Positions 16,618 through 25,488 are shown, counted from the first letter of the stretch. The stretch is 64,000 nt of DNA from Fontibacter flavus (GCF_042432905.1 NZ_JBHLWI010000009.1:124001-188000); one strand, 5' to 3'. Numbers and translations: made by a program. The notes: generated from the letters alone by a model not told the origin.

Positions 16618-17685
16618 ATGTGGTTATTAAAGTCAATAAAGTATTCCCTTTCCTTACTTTTTGTATTGATGTGCTGTAATCACGACTTGCTTGCCCAAGA
16701 AAAGCATAGCATTACAGGAGTGCTGAAAAACGGGGTAAACGATAATTTAATAAAGGGAGCAGTCATTACGCTTAGGGAAACAGCTTTTGCAGCTGTTTCA
16801 AAAGATAACGGACAGTTTCTTATTGAGAATGTTTATGAAAACAGATTTGTCCTAAACATCAATGTTGCCGGATATCAGTCTTACCAGGCACAGATCAATG
16901 TAAAAACAGATTTGGATTTGGGGACAATAACGCTTTTTCCTTTAGGTTATGAAGCGGAAGAGGATATGGCTCTTCAAAAAACGATACGGGCCACCAACAT
17001 TGCCGAGTTATTTACGAAAAGGCCCAATTTCATTGGAGGAAATCAAGTTTTTGGAATTCCTCCCGAGCCTAAGAGACTTATAGGTAATTTTTATTTGGAC
17101 ACTAAATGGAATAAAGCCTCCATTTTGCTCTATAAAGACAATGAAGTAGTGGAGGGATATTTTGTCAGGTATAATATCAACTCCAATAATTTTGAATTAA
17201 GGGCTGATGAAGCTGATTTGGTCAGTACCATGCCCGGTTTACGGGTTCAGAATATTGTTTGGATTGATAATGAGCATAATGTGCCACGATATTTTGTCAA
17301 TGGAATGGATCTACTGGAAGATGGAGTCCCGATTTCAGGATTTTTTGAAGTCTTGGTAGATGGGCAAATGCCTTTGGTTAGGCGTACAGTTGCTTCTATC
17401 AAGGAATCAAATTATAATCAGGCATTGATGGTTGGGGAAAGAAACGATCAAATCATCAAGAGGAACCAATATTATTACCTGAATGGCAAAAATCTTTACC
17501 TAATCCCGAAAAACAAGAAGAAATTCTTTCAAATCTTTGGAGACAAATCTGAGGAATTAGAAAAATTCGTAAAAGAAAACGCCGTGAACATCCGTCAACC
17601 TTCCGGTTACTTCACTATTTTTACTCAATATAACAGTTCATTCGAAGGTTTCGAACCATTAATCCCTAAACTAGTAGATAATTGA
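16618..17685 (+). CDS. Exported protein with a carboxypeptidase-regulatory-like domain
   Basis: A signal peptide (about 1-26, ending near LLAQE) leads into a carboxypeptidase-D regulatory-like beta-sandwich at about 32-110, recognisable from ITGVLKNG, GAVITLRETAFAAVSKDNGQF and VAGYQSYQ. The remaining 240 residues do not match a family I can name; they are strand-rich, with an aromatic stretch DNEVVEGYFVRYNINSNNF near 180. The gene ends 3 bases before the gamma-glutamyltransferase gene, so the two are probably cotranscribed and both act outside the cytoplasm. No enzyme motif is seen. Confidence 0.65.
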   Translation: MWLLKSIKYSLSLLFVLMCCNHDLLAQEKHSITGVLKNGVNDNLIKGAVITLRETAFAAVSKDNGQFLIENVYENRFVLNINVAGYQSYQAQINVKTDLDLGTITLFPLGYEAEEDMALQKTIRATNIAELFTKRPNFIGGNQVFGIPPEPKRLIGNFYLDTKWNKASILLYKDNEVVEGYFVRYNINSNNFELRADEADLVSTMPGLRVQNIVWIDNEHNVPRYFVNGMDLLEDGVPISGFFEVLVDGQMPLVRRTVASIKESNYNQALMVGERNDQIIKRNQYYYLNGKNLYLIPKNKKKFFQIFGDKSEELEKFVKENAVNIRQPSGYFTIFTQYNSSFEGFEPLIPKLVDN

Positions 17686-17688
17686 AAT

Positions 17689-19533
17689 ATGAAAAAGTTA
17701 ATCTTGATTGCCCTTACTGGATTGATCTTTCAGTTTTCCTATGCACAAAGCACACAAAAACCACCCTTGCATGGAAAACATTGGATGTCGATTACCGGAA
17801 AACCACTGGGCGCTACCGCTGGAGCTATGATTTTTTCACAAGGCGGTAATGCTGTGGATGCTTCCTGTGCTATGTTGGCTGCTGTCTGTACCATGTGGGA
17901 TGTATTGAGCTGGGGAGGAGAGACCCAAGCGCTGATTTACAATCCTAACACAGGTAAAGTTATTGCCATTAATGCTATGGGGATCGCGCCAACAGGTGCC
18001 ACCGTAGATTTCTTCAAAGAGAAGAATATGCAATATCCACCTGAATTTGGACCTTTGGCCGCCACTACGCCTGGTACTCCTGGTGGTTTGATGACCATGC
18101 TTGCAGAGTATGGTACCATGAGCTTGGAGCAGGTTTTGGCACCGGCTATGGAAATGGCGAAGGGCTATCCAATCGAAGCTCAAACAGCCAATATGATCGA
18201 AAACAGGAAAGACTTAATTAAGGAATGGCCATATTCCAAAAAAGTATTTTTGCCTCATTTGGGTGAAGATAGGGAAGCTCCACATCCCGGAGAAGTATTT
18301 GTTCAGGAAGACCTATATCAGACTCTTAAAAAATTGGTGGACACTGAAAAAGCAGCCCTAGGACAGGGGAAATCCAGAAAAGAGGCCATCTATGCAGCTT
18401 ATGAGAGATTTTATAAGGGTGATATTGCTGAGGAAATTGTCCGTGGTACCAGGGAGCAAGGAGGATTGTTTACCATGGAGGACCTGGCAAAATGGAAAGT
18501 AAAAATCGAAGAACCGTTAAGTGTCAACTATAAAGGGATAGAGGTGTATAAGTTACAGGAATGGACCCAAGGCCCTGCCTTATTGCAAAGTCTGAATATT
18601 CTGGAAAATTTTGATCTAAAGTCAATGGGGTATAACTCGGCCAATTATATTAATACCATTTACCAAGCTATGAATTTGGCTTTTGCAGATAGGGATTTTT
18701 ACTACGGCGATCCTGATTTTGGACCTAAGTCTCCAATGAAAGGATTGTTGTCTAAAGAATATGCAAAAGAACGTGCAAAAATGATAGGGGAGAAAAATGA
18801 CCCAACAATTGGACCTGGTGATCCTTATCCTTATCAAAATGAGAAAAACCCATTTCTTCAATTATTGGAAAAAAACAAAAGTGTCATAGCCTATAACAAT
18901 CCGGAAATGCCAATTTCTGGACCAGATGATCCTTTTTTGAAAAGTTTTACTTCAGGTACGACCTCCATTCAAGCTACGGATAAAGATGGGTGGGTGGTAT
19001 CCATTACGCCCTCAGGTGGCTGGGTGCCTGCGGTGATTGCCGGGAATACCGGAATAGGCTTAAGTCAACGTATGCAAAGCTTCGTTTTGGATGAGGCTTT
19101 AAATCCATTCAACGTGCTTGAACCTGGAAAAAGGCCGAGGGTAACTTTGACCCCGAGTATGGCCTTGAAAGACGGCAAACCTTATTTATCATTTGCTGTA
19201 CAGGGGGGGGATACCCAGGACCAGGATTTGCTTCAATTGTTCCTCAATATCGTGGAATTTGGAATGACTGTGCAGGAAGCAACTGAGGCAGCTAACATAC
19301 ACACTTATCAGATACAATCCTCTTTTGGGGCTCATGAATCCAAACCGGGGTCTATTACACTCAATTCAGAAGTACCGAGCTGGGTAAGAAAGGATTTGGC
19401 TAAAAGAGGATATAAAATGAGTTTCTTGGATAGGACTTCAGGACCTTTGAATGCCATTTGGTTTGACTGGAAGCATAAAAGTTTCTGGGGAGGTTCCAGT
19501 AATCACGGTGAGGATTACGGTATCGCCTGGTAA
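17689..19533 (+). CDS. ggt: Gamma-glutamyltransferase family protein
   Basis: An exported Ntn-hydrolase of 614 residues that hydrolyses or transfers the gamma-glutamyl group of glutathione and related compounds. It has a signal peptide (1-19, FSYAQS) and is made as a precursor that normally cleaves itself before the catalytic threonine. That residue is Thr424 in SGTTSIQATDKDGW. Other family features are the PGTPGGLMTML block at about 128-138 and LTPSMALKDGKPYL. Compared with E. coli GGT the segment after the threonine reads SITPSGGW, closer to the YwrD-like subgroup, so the substrate may not be glutathione. The gene is followed by a bidirectional terminator. Confidence 0.88.
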   Translation: MKKLILIALTGLIFQFSYAQSTQKPPLHGKHWMSITGKPLGATAGAMIFSQGGNAVDASCAMLAAVCTMWDVLSWGGETQALIYNPNTGKVIAINAMGIAPTGATVDFFKEKNMQYPPEFGPLAATTPGTPGGLMTMLAEYGTMSLEQVLAPAMEMAKGYPIEAQTANMIENRKDLIKEWPYSKKVFLPHLGEDREAPHPGEVFVQEDLYQTLKKLVDTEKAALGQGKSRKEAIYAAYERFYKGDIAEEIVRGTREQGGLFTMEDLAKWKVKIEEPLSVNYKGIEVYKLQEWTQGPALLQSLNILENFDLKSMGYNSANYINTIYQAMNLAFADRDFYYGDPDFGPKSPMKGLLSKEYAKERAKMIGEKNDPTIGPGDPYPYQNEKNPFLQLLEKNKSVIAYNNPEMPISGPDDPFLKSFTSGTTSIQATDKDGWVVSITPSGGWVPAVIAGNTGIGLSQRMQSFVLDEALNPFNVLEPGKRPRVTLTPSMALKDGKPYLSFAVQGGDTQDQDLLQLFLNIVEFGMTVQEATEAANIHTYQIQSSFGAHESKPGSITLNSEVPSWVRKDLAKRGYKMSFLDRTSGPLNAIWFDWKHKSFWGGSSNHGEDYGIAW

Positions 19534-19721
19534 ACTTTAAGGAAATCTGATAATCTTCTATAGCCTTATTAAATCAGGTAATGATCTAATGAATAACTAT
19601 TCCTGGTTTAAAATTTTAATTATCGGATTCCAATGATTTTTAACTGATCAGTTGGGTATTATAAAGATACCGTGGTTCAGGTTGACCATGCAATTTTGCA
19701 ACTATTAAGCTTTTTAGCTTT

Positions 19722-19757
19722 AGAGGCTGACCCAATTAAGGGTCAGCCTCTATTATT
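19722..19757. terminator. Bidirectional terminator between ggt and a convergent gene
   Basis: AGAGGCTGACCC (19722-19733) and GGGTCAGCCTCT (19740-19751) form a perfect 12-bp stem with a 6-base loop, flanked by T/A-rich runs that could serve both directions. The stem resembles the glgP terminator. Confidence 0.85.
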
Positions 19758-19769
19758 TAGTTATCGGTT

Positions 19770-20561
19770 TTAACGGACTGCATTTTCCAGAGTAGCCAGA
19801 TAGACCCACTTTTGGTCTCTCGACTTCAGGCCTTTTTCCACAGCAGCTCTTTGTTCAGCAGTAGACTCCATATCTTCATATTCCTGTGCATTGAAAAATT
19901 GCACATAATCCCGGTAAATATTGATGGTGAGATGCGTGGATTTCGCCTCACTTCCAAAAGGTAAGGCTGTTCTCAGTAAGCTCCAGTGTCCCATTAAGCC
20001 TTTGTCAATCCTATTTTGATGAATTGGCATAAAGACTTCTTTTTCTGCTTTCTCATATTCTTGGAATTTTCCTTCAACTGCTTTCATTAGGTCAAAAGAT
20101 GCTAAAGTTCCTCTTTTCATCTGAAAATTGTCGCGTGTAGAGGCAATTTCCTGCATATATGCCCTTTGGGCAAGATCCATACAGGAATAGGCTTTGGCTA
20201 ATCTTTCTTTTACTTGATTTTCTGTAAAATGAGGGTAGGCAACCATGCCATATTTAGCCAGTTCCTCTTCCTGAAGGCCATGCATCATGGAAACAGGATC
20301 TTTATAATAAGTAATGGTAATGTATTGAAATTCACTTGGGTCAGCACCCGATTGCAGAGACCAAAAATCCCAACCCTGAATCCTTTTGTCGTTGATAGCG
20401 GATTGGTAAATTTTCTCCATAAATTCTTTATGTTCTATGAAATCATAAGTCTGATTTGACTCAACCTTGATAAACTCAAACACCAAATATCTGGTTTCTT
20501 GGGCCTTGACCATCACCGAAGTCAGGACAAGGAGTAGTAGGGGAAGAATGATTTTTTTCAT
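19770..20561 (-). CDS. Exported protein of unknown function
   Basis: A 263-residue protein with a clear signal peptide (1-20, VMVKAQE). The mature part has two similar halves in appearance: RYLVFEFIKVESNQTYDF with GWDFWSLQSG in the first and FDLMKAVEGKF with GHWSLLRTALPFGSEAKSTHL in the second. This suggests a duplicated alpha/beta, perhaps ferredoxin-like, domain (about 24-125 and 150-255). I do not recognise the family. No cysteine or metal motif is obvious. It ends at the shared terminator with ggt and is transcribed alone. Confidence 0.6.
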   Translation of the reverse strand: MKKIILPLLLLVLTSVMVKAQETRYLVFEFIKVESNQTYDFIEHKEFMEKIYQSAINDKRIQGWDFWSLQSGADPSEFQYITITYYKDPVSMMHGLQEEELAKYGMVAYPHFTENQVKERLAKAYSCMDLAQRAYMQEIASTRDNFQMKRGTLASFDLMKAVEGKFQEYEKAEKEVFMPIHQNRIDKGLMGHWSLLRTALPFGSEAKSTHLTINIYRDYVQFFNAQEYEDMESTAEQRAAVEKGLKSRDQKWVYLATLENAVR

Positions 20562-20785
20562 AAGACTTTCTTTGTGGTAAAAGATTTCTTTATGGCTTTC
20601 CCTTAAAATTTACAAATAAAATTTTGAAAATGATAATTGTTGTCTTTTATATTTGTTACGAATTGTCAATTTGGTAAAATATACTTGGTTTTTGCCGCTT
20701 ATGCTCTTTATTGGTATTTAAGTTTTGACAAAGGATTAGGAATAAAAATCATTTGTTACTAGATTTTGACAAAATCCGAATCATC

Positions 20786-21910
20786 ATGAGTCTTTCAAGA
20801 AGAGAATGGTTAAAGAACGCTTCCCTAATGGGGGGCATAGCGATGTTGACAGGGGCAGCCGGTATTGTCAAACTGACCGCTGAAGAAGTTGAAAAATTTA
20901 ATCCCCGTCCATTTTCCGGCCCAGTTAGGTTAGGGTCTAACGAAAATCCTTATGGACCATCGCAGAAAGTCAGACAGGTCATGCAGGAAAATTTTGATCT
21001 ATCGTGCAGGTATCCATGGGCTTATAATGGCACTTTGAGGGATATGATTGCTAAAAAAGAAGGTGTAACGCCAGATCATATCGTATTGGTGGCAGGTTCT
21101 ACTGAAGGATTGAAAATCACCGGAATTACCTATGCCGGTCCTGGGGAAGAGATCATATCAGGATTGCCCACATTTCTTTCTATGATGGAATATGCCAAGG
21201 TTTGGGGTGCAGATATCAATTGGGTGCCTTTGGACATGGAAATGAATTATGACCTTCAGGAGATTGAAAAAAGGGTATCGGCCAAAACAAAATTAGTGTT
21301 TTTATGCAATCCGAATAACCCAACGGGGAAACTCCTTCCAGCTAAGGATGTCATGGATTTCTGTAATACTGTAAGTCAAAAAACCATGGTTTTCAGTGAT
21401 GAAGCCTACTACGACTATATTGAAGATCCCAATTACCCTTCCATGGTAGAGTTGGTCAAACAAGGTAAAAACGTTATTGTTTCCCGAACCTTATCCAAAG
21501 TTTATGGACTTGCAGGTATCAGGATTGGATACTTGGTAGCAAGACCAGATATTGCCCAAAAACTGAACGAAAGAGTCGTAGCCAATACCAATATTATGGC
21601 TATCGAAGCAGGAAAAGCTGCACTTCAAGATCAGGATTTTTATAATTTCAGTCTACAAAAAAATAAGGAAGCCCGCAAAATGATTGAATCTACCCTGGAT
21701 CAATTGGGACTTGACTACCTTCCTTCACAAGCCAATTTCGTATTCTTTCATGCCAAGCAGGATGTAAAAAAACTGGCAGAAAATATGCTGGCGAAAGAAG
21801 TGATTATTGGAAGGCCTTTTCCACCTTTTGATGATTGGTGCCGAATCAGTACCGGTACACTAGAAGAGGTGGCATTTTTCAACAAAGTACTTATTGAAAC
21901 ACTAGGTTAA
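20786..21910 (+). CDS. Tat-exported class I/II aminotransferase (HisC-like)
   Basis: A PLP-dependent fold-type I enzyme of 374 residues, similar to histidinol-phosphate aminotransferases. I place the start at 20786, because MSLSRREWLKNASLMGGIAMLTGAAG is a twin-arginine signal (SRREWLK, hydrophobic stretch, small residues); an earlier in-frame start at 20753 adds 11 residues. The catalytic lysine is in VSRTLSKVYGLAGIRIGY, and NPNNPTGK and FSDEAYYDY are the usual cofactor segments. Export in folded form with bound PLP is implied. The substrate is therefore unlikely to be histidinol-phosphate and is unknown. The GNAT gene follows after 7 bases. Confidence 0.8.
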   Translation: MSLSRREWLKNASLMGGIAMLTGAAGIVKLTAEEVEKFNPRPFSGPVRLGSNENPYGPSQKVRQVMQENFDLSCRYPWAYNGTLRDMIAKKEGVTPDHIVLVAGSTEGLKITGITYAGPGEEIISGLPTFLSMMEYAKVWGADINWVPLDMEMNYDLQEIEKRVSAKTKLVFLCNPNNPTGKLLPAKDVMDFCNTVSQKTMVFSDEAYYDYIEDPNYPSMVELVKQGKNVIVSRTLSKVYGLAGIRIGYLVARPDIAQKLNERVVANTNIMAIEAGKAALQDQDFYNFSLQKNKEARKMIESTLDQLGLDYLPSQANFVFFHAKQDVKKLAENMLAKEVIIGRPFPPFDDWCRISTGTLEEVAFFNKVLIETLG

Positions 21911-21917
21911 AGATTTC

Positions 21918-22478
21918 ATGGTTGATTTTAATTTGGTGCTCCAAAATGAAAATATCGTACTCAGGCCTTTGGTTCCGGAAGACTTGGAGTTGATGCTTTC
22001 ATTGACATCAGACCCTGAAATGTGGAAGTATTATACCCATGACCTTTCTACTTTAGAAGGTCTAAAGTCTTGGGCAGATCCTGCATTTGATCAGGAAAGA
22101 CTTCAATTTGGGGTTATTGATAAAGAAAAAGGTGAATTGATGGGAAGTACAGCCTTTGGTAATTTTTCTCCAAGAGATCTTAGACTGGAAATTGGATGGA
22201 CCTGGCTGGGAAAAGCCTTCCAAAGCCAAGGTATCAACCAGCAGATGAAGCAATTGATGCTTACTTATTGCTTTGAAGTGCTGGATTTGGAAAGAGTAGA
22301 ATTCAAAACCGATGTGCTCAACAAACAAGCTAGACAATCTCTAAGGAATATAAATGCAATCGAGGAGGGGGTTCTGAGAAGTCATACTTTGATGACAAAA
22401 GGAAGGAGAAGAGATACAATTTATTACAGTATACTCAAAGATGAGTGGGGGTATGTAAAAAAAGAAAATGAGTGGTGA
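21918..22478 (+). CDS. GNAT-family N-acetyltransferase, RimJ/RimL type
   Basis: A 186-residue cytoplasmic acetyl-CoA-dependent transferase. The N-terminal NIVLRPLVPEDLELMLSLT is the usual first strand and helix, and EIGWTWLGKAFQSQGINQQMKQLML is the acetyl-CoA-binding region in the long-spaced RimJ/L form. ERVEFKTDVLNKQARQSLRNI completes the fold. The gene is 7 bases after the aminotransferase gene, so it is likely cotranscribed, although one product is exported and the other is not. The acceptor is unknown. Confidence 0.85.
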   Translation: MVDFNLVLQNENIVLRPLVPEDLELMLSLTSDPEMWKYYTHDLSTLEGLKSWADPAFDQERLQFGVIDKEKGELMGSTAFGNFSPRDLRLEIGWTWLGKAFQSQGINQQMKQLMLTYCFEVLDLERVEFKTDVLNKQARQSLRNINAIEEGVLRSHTLMTKGRRRDTIYYSILKDEWGYVKKENEW

Positions 22479-22489
22479 AAGAAGGATGT

Positions 22490-22566
22490 AATTACCAATT
22501 ACCAATGACTAATTATCAATTACTAATCACTAATCACTAATCACCAATGACTAATCACTAATTACA
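22490..22566. repeat. Period-7 AAT-rich tract between convergent genes
   Basis: Eleven consecutive 7-base units fill 77 bases, all starting with AAT, for example AATTACC, AATGACT, AATCACT. The consensus is AAT(T/C)AC(T/C). It fills most of the gap between the GNAT gene and the convergent oxidoreductase gene. Confidence 0.85.
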
Positions 22567-22595
22567 CCCTTCCTGAAGAATCCAATATAATCCGA

Positions 22596-23936
22596 TTATA
22601 CCTTAGGTAAAGTCCAGCCATTGTGGTAATTCGCTTTCATAAGCGCGTTGGCTTCTGGGTCGGTAAATTGACCTTTTACGGCGTCCCAATAGATTTTTTT
22701 ACCTGTTTTATAAGCAATATTTCCCATTTGTGCATTGATGGCGGCAATACTGCCTGTTTCAATGCCACAGGTTAATTTTGAAGCATCGTTTTGCATAATG
22801 GCATTGACAAAACCTTGGGCATGAATCTCCAAAGCATTGCCATTTGGTCTAATATGGGGTACTTCTTCCATTTTATTGACCCTTTGCCCATCTTTCATCT
22901 CTGTTTCAGGGATAACTTTCCAGCCACCTCTGTTGACAACCAAGGTTCCATTGTTGCCGATAAAAGCAATTCCTTCTGTGGTACCATAGTTGCCCCCGTC
23001 AATGCCTGTTGCATGTTCCCAAAGCATGTTGAAACCATCATATTCATAAACAGTCTGTAAGGTGTCGGGTGTTTCTGATGCATCGTCAGGATAAGCGAAT
23101 TTTCCGCCAGAGGCCATCACTGATTTAGGAGCAGTAACACCCATGGCATATAGAGCAATATCTATTTCATGTACTCCCCAATCTGTCATCAGGCCGCCGG
23201 CATAATCCCAAAACCAACGGAAATTAAAATGAAACCTGTTTTCATTGAAAGGTCTCTTTGGAGCAGGGCCCAGCCACATGTCATAATTGACTCCGGCGGG
23301 TACTTGGCCATCAGGTACTTTAGGTACTGGCTTCATCCATCCCTGGTATGCCCATGTTTTCACTAATCGGATCTGTCCCAATTTTCCTGAACGAACATAA
23401 TCTATAGCCTCGGCATATTGGGAGCCACTTCTTTGCCATTGACCTACCTGAACCATTTTACCATATCGCTGTTTGGCTTTGACCATTAGGTTGCACTCTT
23501 CTATGGTATTGGCAATAGGTTTTTCTACATAAACATGTTTTCCAGCAGATAAGCTATCTACCATATTTAGGCAGTGCCAATGGTCTGGAGTACCAATAAT
23601 GACGGCATCTATATCCTTATTTTCAAGTAATTTTCTGTAATCATCGTACACTTTAGGTTTTTTGCCCCTGATGCTTTCTACATCTGCTGAACGTTGGTCA
23701 AGTACAGATTGATCAATGTCGGCTAAGGCAACGCAATTGACATTTGGGATCTTCAAATGGGCATTCATATTTGACCAGCCCATGCCCTTGCAACCAATTA
23801 CTGCAATGTTAAGTTGGTCTGAAGGTGCTATTTTGCCCGCAAGTTTGCGAAGGCTTTCTGCCTGAACTATTCCAGGAATACTCAATCCTGCACCTGCCAA
23901 AAGGCTGGTTTGGATAAATTTTCTTCTTGAGGTCAT
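22596..23936 (-). CDS. Tat-exported Gfo/Idh/MocA-family oxidoreductase
   Basis: A 446-residue NAD(P)-dependent oxidoreductase with a twin-arginine signal at the N-terminus (MTSRRKFIQTSLLAGAG). The Rossmann domain starts at about 42 with LNIAVIGCKGMGWSNM, and the family's catalytic EKPIANTIEECN segment is at about 140-152. The C-terminal alpha/beta domain includes WFWDYAGGLMTDWGVHEIDIAL with the usual histidine. Such exported members are common in Bacteroidota and Planctomycetes and probably act on sugars or their derivatives; the substrate is not known. It is transcribed alone, convergent with the GNAT gene across the period-7 tract. Confidence 0.87.
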   Translation of the reverse strand: MTSRRKFIQTSLLAGAGLSIPGIVQAESLRKLAGKIAPSDQLNIAVIGCKGMGWSNMNAHLKIPNVNCVALADIDQSVLDQRSADVESIRGKKPKVYDDYRKLLENKDIDAVIIGTPDHWHCLNMVDSLSAGKHVYVEKPIANTIEECNLMVKAKQRYGKMVQVGQWQRSGSQYAEAIDYVRSGKLGQIRLVKTWAYQGWMKPVPKVPDGQVPAGVNYDMWLGPAPKRPFNENRFHFNFRWFWDYAGGLMTDWGVHEIDIALYAMGVTAPKSVMASGGKFAYPDDASETPDTLQTVYEYDGFNMLWEHATGIDGGNYGTTEGIAFIGNNGTLVVNRGGWKVIPETEMKDGQRVNKMEEVPHIRPNGNALEIHAQGFVNAIMQNDASKLTCGIETGSIAAINAQMGNIAYKTGKKIYWDAVKGQFTDPEANALMKANYHNGWTLPKV

Positions 23937-24273
23937 TTTGAAAATAGGTTTAAATGAAATGGTTGTTACTATTGTTTAAATTAATTTCAGTTCAATATAA
24001 GGTTTTATGTTGTGAACTTTAAAATAGATTTGTTTGAATGAGGGCATTTTTGATTGATGGAATTTAGAAAAGGAAACCCGGAATGATTGTATCCTCTTTA
24101 AATGATGATTTTCGCTTAGTTAAAAAAGTTCTTGACAATTGATCTGTATATTTAGCCCTCAGATGTTTTGTTCTTTAGATTTTTACTTATACCAATTCTA
24201 AATTTTATGCATTTACACGTTTACGCAACCTTATTTTAAGAAAACAGTTAATTTTGTATAAAACACGACAACT
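23937..24273. other. 337-bp divergent intergenic region
   Basis: The region separates the Gfo/Idh/MocA gene (minus) from ferritin (plus). It must hold both promoters. Only the ferritin -7 element at 24249-24256 is identified; no RNA gene or repeat is seen. Confidence 0.4.
24249..24256 (+). promoter_or_regulatory. Candidate -7 promoter element of ferritin
   Basis: TAATTTTG matches the Bacteroidota TAnnTTTG -7 consensus and lies 17 bases before the ATG. A matching TTG at the -33 position was not found. Confidence 0.4.
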
Positions 24274-24819
24274 ATGAAACATAAAGAAATTGTAACGTTA
24301 CAGCGTTCACTATTACATGATACCGAAAAATTATTGAACCAACAGGTGGAAATGGAGGGTAAGTCTTCAGCTTATTACCTCTCCATGGCTTCATGGTGTC
24401 AGATGATGGGCTATGAAAATGCTTCCAAATATCTTTATACCCATTCAGATGAGGAAAGAATGCATATGATGAAACTTTTCTCCTATATCAATGAAGCAGG
24501 TGGCCATGCGATACAACCGGAGATTACAGGCATTAGGCATCATTTCAATTCTCTTAGGGAAGTATTTGAATTGATTCTGGAGCATGAAATCCAAGTCACA
24601 AAATCAATCAATTCCATTGTTGACCATGCTTTTTCGGTGAAAGATTTTGCGACTTTTAGCTTTATGCAGTGGTATGTGACCGAACAGAGAGAAGAAGAAA
24701 CTTTGGCAAGAAGAGCTTTGGAATTGTTTGAAATTATCGGTGAAGAAGGAGTAGGTCTTTGGACTATTGATCAGGAGTTGGGTAAACTCCATGCGACTAC
24801 TGCTGAAGGTGGTGCTTAA
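24274..24819 (+). CDS. ftnA: Ferritin (non-haem)
   Basis: A 181-residue four-helix ferritin that oxidises Fe(II) and stores it as a mineral core in a 24-mer. The ferroxidase centre is recognisable: an early glutamate in QQVEMEGKSSAYYLSMASWC, then the pair in HSDEERMHMMKL, a glutamate in LILEHEIQVTKSINSIVDHA, and WYVTEQREEETLARRA. It is transcribed alone and ends in a terminator. No iron regulator site was identified. Confidence 0.93.
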   Translation: MKHKEIVTLQRSLLHDTEKLLNQQVEMEGKSSAYYLSMASWCQMMGYENASKYLYTHSDEERMHMMKLFSYINEAGGHAIQPEITGIRHHFNSLREVFELILEHEIQVTKSINSIVDHAFSVKDFATFSFMQWYVTEQREEETLARRALELFEIIGEEGVGLWTIDQELGKLHATTAEGGA

Positions 24820-24841
24820 GTAAGAAAAAAATGAAAAGTAA

Positions 24842-24869
24842 AAGCGGTCCAAATTGGCCGCTTTTTTTG
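24842..24869 (+). terminator. Terminator after ferritin
   Basis: AGCGG-T-CC and GG-CCGCT form a stem with one bulged T around AAATT, followed by TTTTTTTG. The hairpin overlaps possible upstream start codons of the next gene, which supports its later ATG at 24905. Confidence 0.75.
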
Positions 24870-24904
24870 TGCCTAATATTTTTTTAGCTTTAACAAAAAA
24901 AGAA

Positions 24905-25309
24905 ATGGTCGATAAACTTTTAAAAGTAGAATGGTTAGGCAAACTGTTGCTTAGAATTGGAATTGCCCTTTATATGTGGTCGGTGGTTTTCCTGTCTTTT
25001 AAGTTTGACAAAGATAATCTTTGGATGGCTTTGATCATGGTGTATTTAGTGGTCATTCCAGGTCTCTCTTTGCTTCATTATAAAAATCCCAAAACAGGTA
25101 TCATTGGCGGGATTGGGTCATTTGTGTTTTTTTTAGCATCGGCAATAGTACTTGTGATCACTGATTTATCCTCCAATATTTCCTGGTCTTTTATTTATCT
25201 ACATATCATCAAAGATGTCCTTTTGATGTTTGGATCTTTAATTCTGATTGGGGAATCTTTGAAGGAAATGGTAAGAGAGAAAATTACAGCACCTTTTCCT
25301 AAACGGTAA
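24905..25309 (+). CDS. Small integral membrane protein of unknown function
   Basis: From the ATG at 24905 the protein has 134 residues and four predicted membrane helices at about 12-30, 37-56, 66-86 and 97-118. An upstream in-frame start at 24854 would lie inside the ferritin terminator and is rejected. I do not recognise the family; no conserved catalytic or metal-binding pattern is evident. It ends about 120 bases before a bidirectional terminator that it shares with the convergent serine hydrolase gene. Confidence 0.6.
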   Translation: MVDKLLKVEWLGKLLLRIGIALYMWSVVFLSFKFDKDNLWMALIMVYLVVIPGLSLLHYKNPKTGIIGGIGSFVFFLASAIVLVITDLSSNISWSFIYLHIIKDVLLMFGSLILIGESLKEMVREKITAPFPKR

Positions 25310-25430
25310 TTTTACTAAGTGTTTCAACTTCAAATCATACCTTATGAAGTGTATGGTTGGTGTTTTTCTGATATGATCCTTTTCAGAAATTTGTGTTGCC
25401 TTGAAAAAAAGTTTTGTGTAAGAATAATAA

Positions 25431-25467
25431 AAAAAGCGGAATCTCGACTTAGGAATTCCGCTTTTTT
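25431..25467. terminator. Bidirectional terminator
   Basis: AAAAAGCGGAAT (from 25431) pairs with ATTCCGCTTTTTT (25455-25467), with the A-run and T-run on opposite ends so that either direction ends in U residues. It lies between the small membrane protein gene and the convergent serine hydrolase gene. Confidence 0.9.
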
Positions 25468-25488
25468 AACTTGAGAAATGAATATTTT

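Noticed and set aside
22490..22566. A CRISPR-like short repeat array
   Set aside because: The units are 7 bases long, contiguous and without spacers, and no cas genes are present.
24854..24904. A longer start for the small membrane protein
   Set aside because: It would begin inside the ferritin terminator hairpin; the ATG at 24905 is past it and directly precedes the membrane helices.
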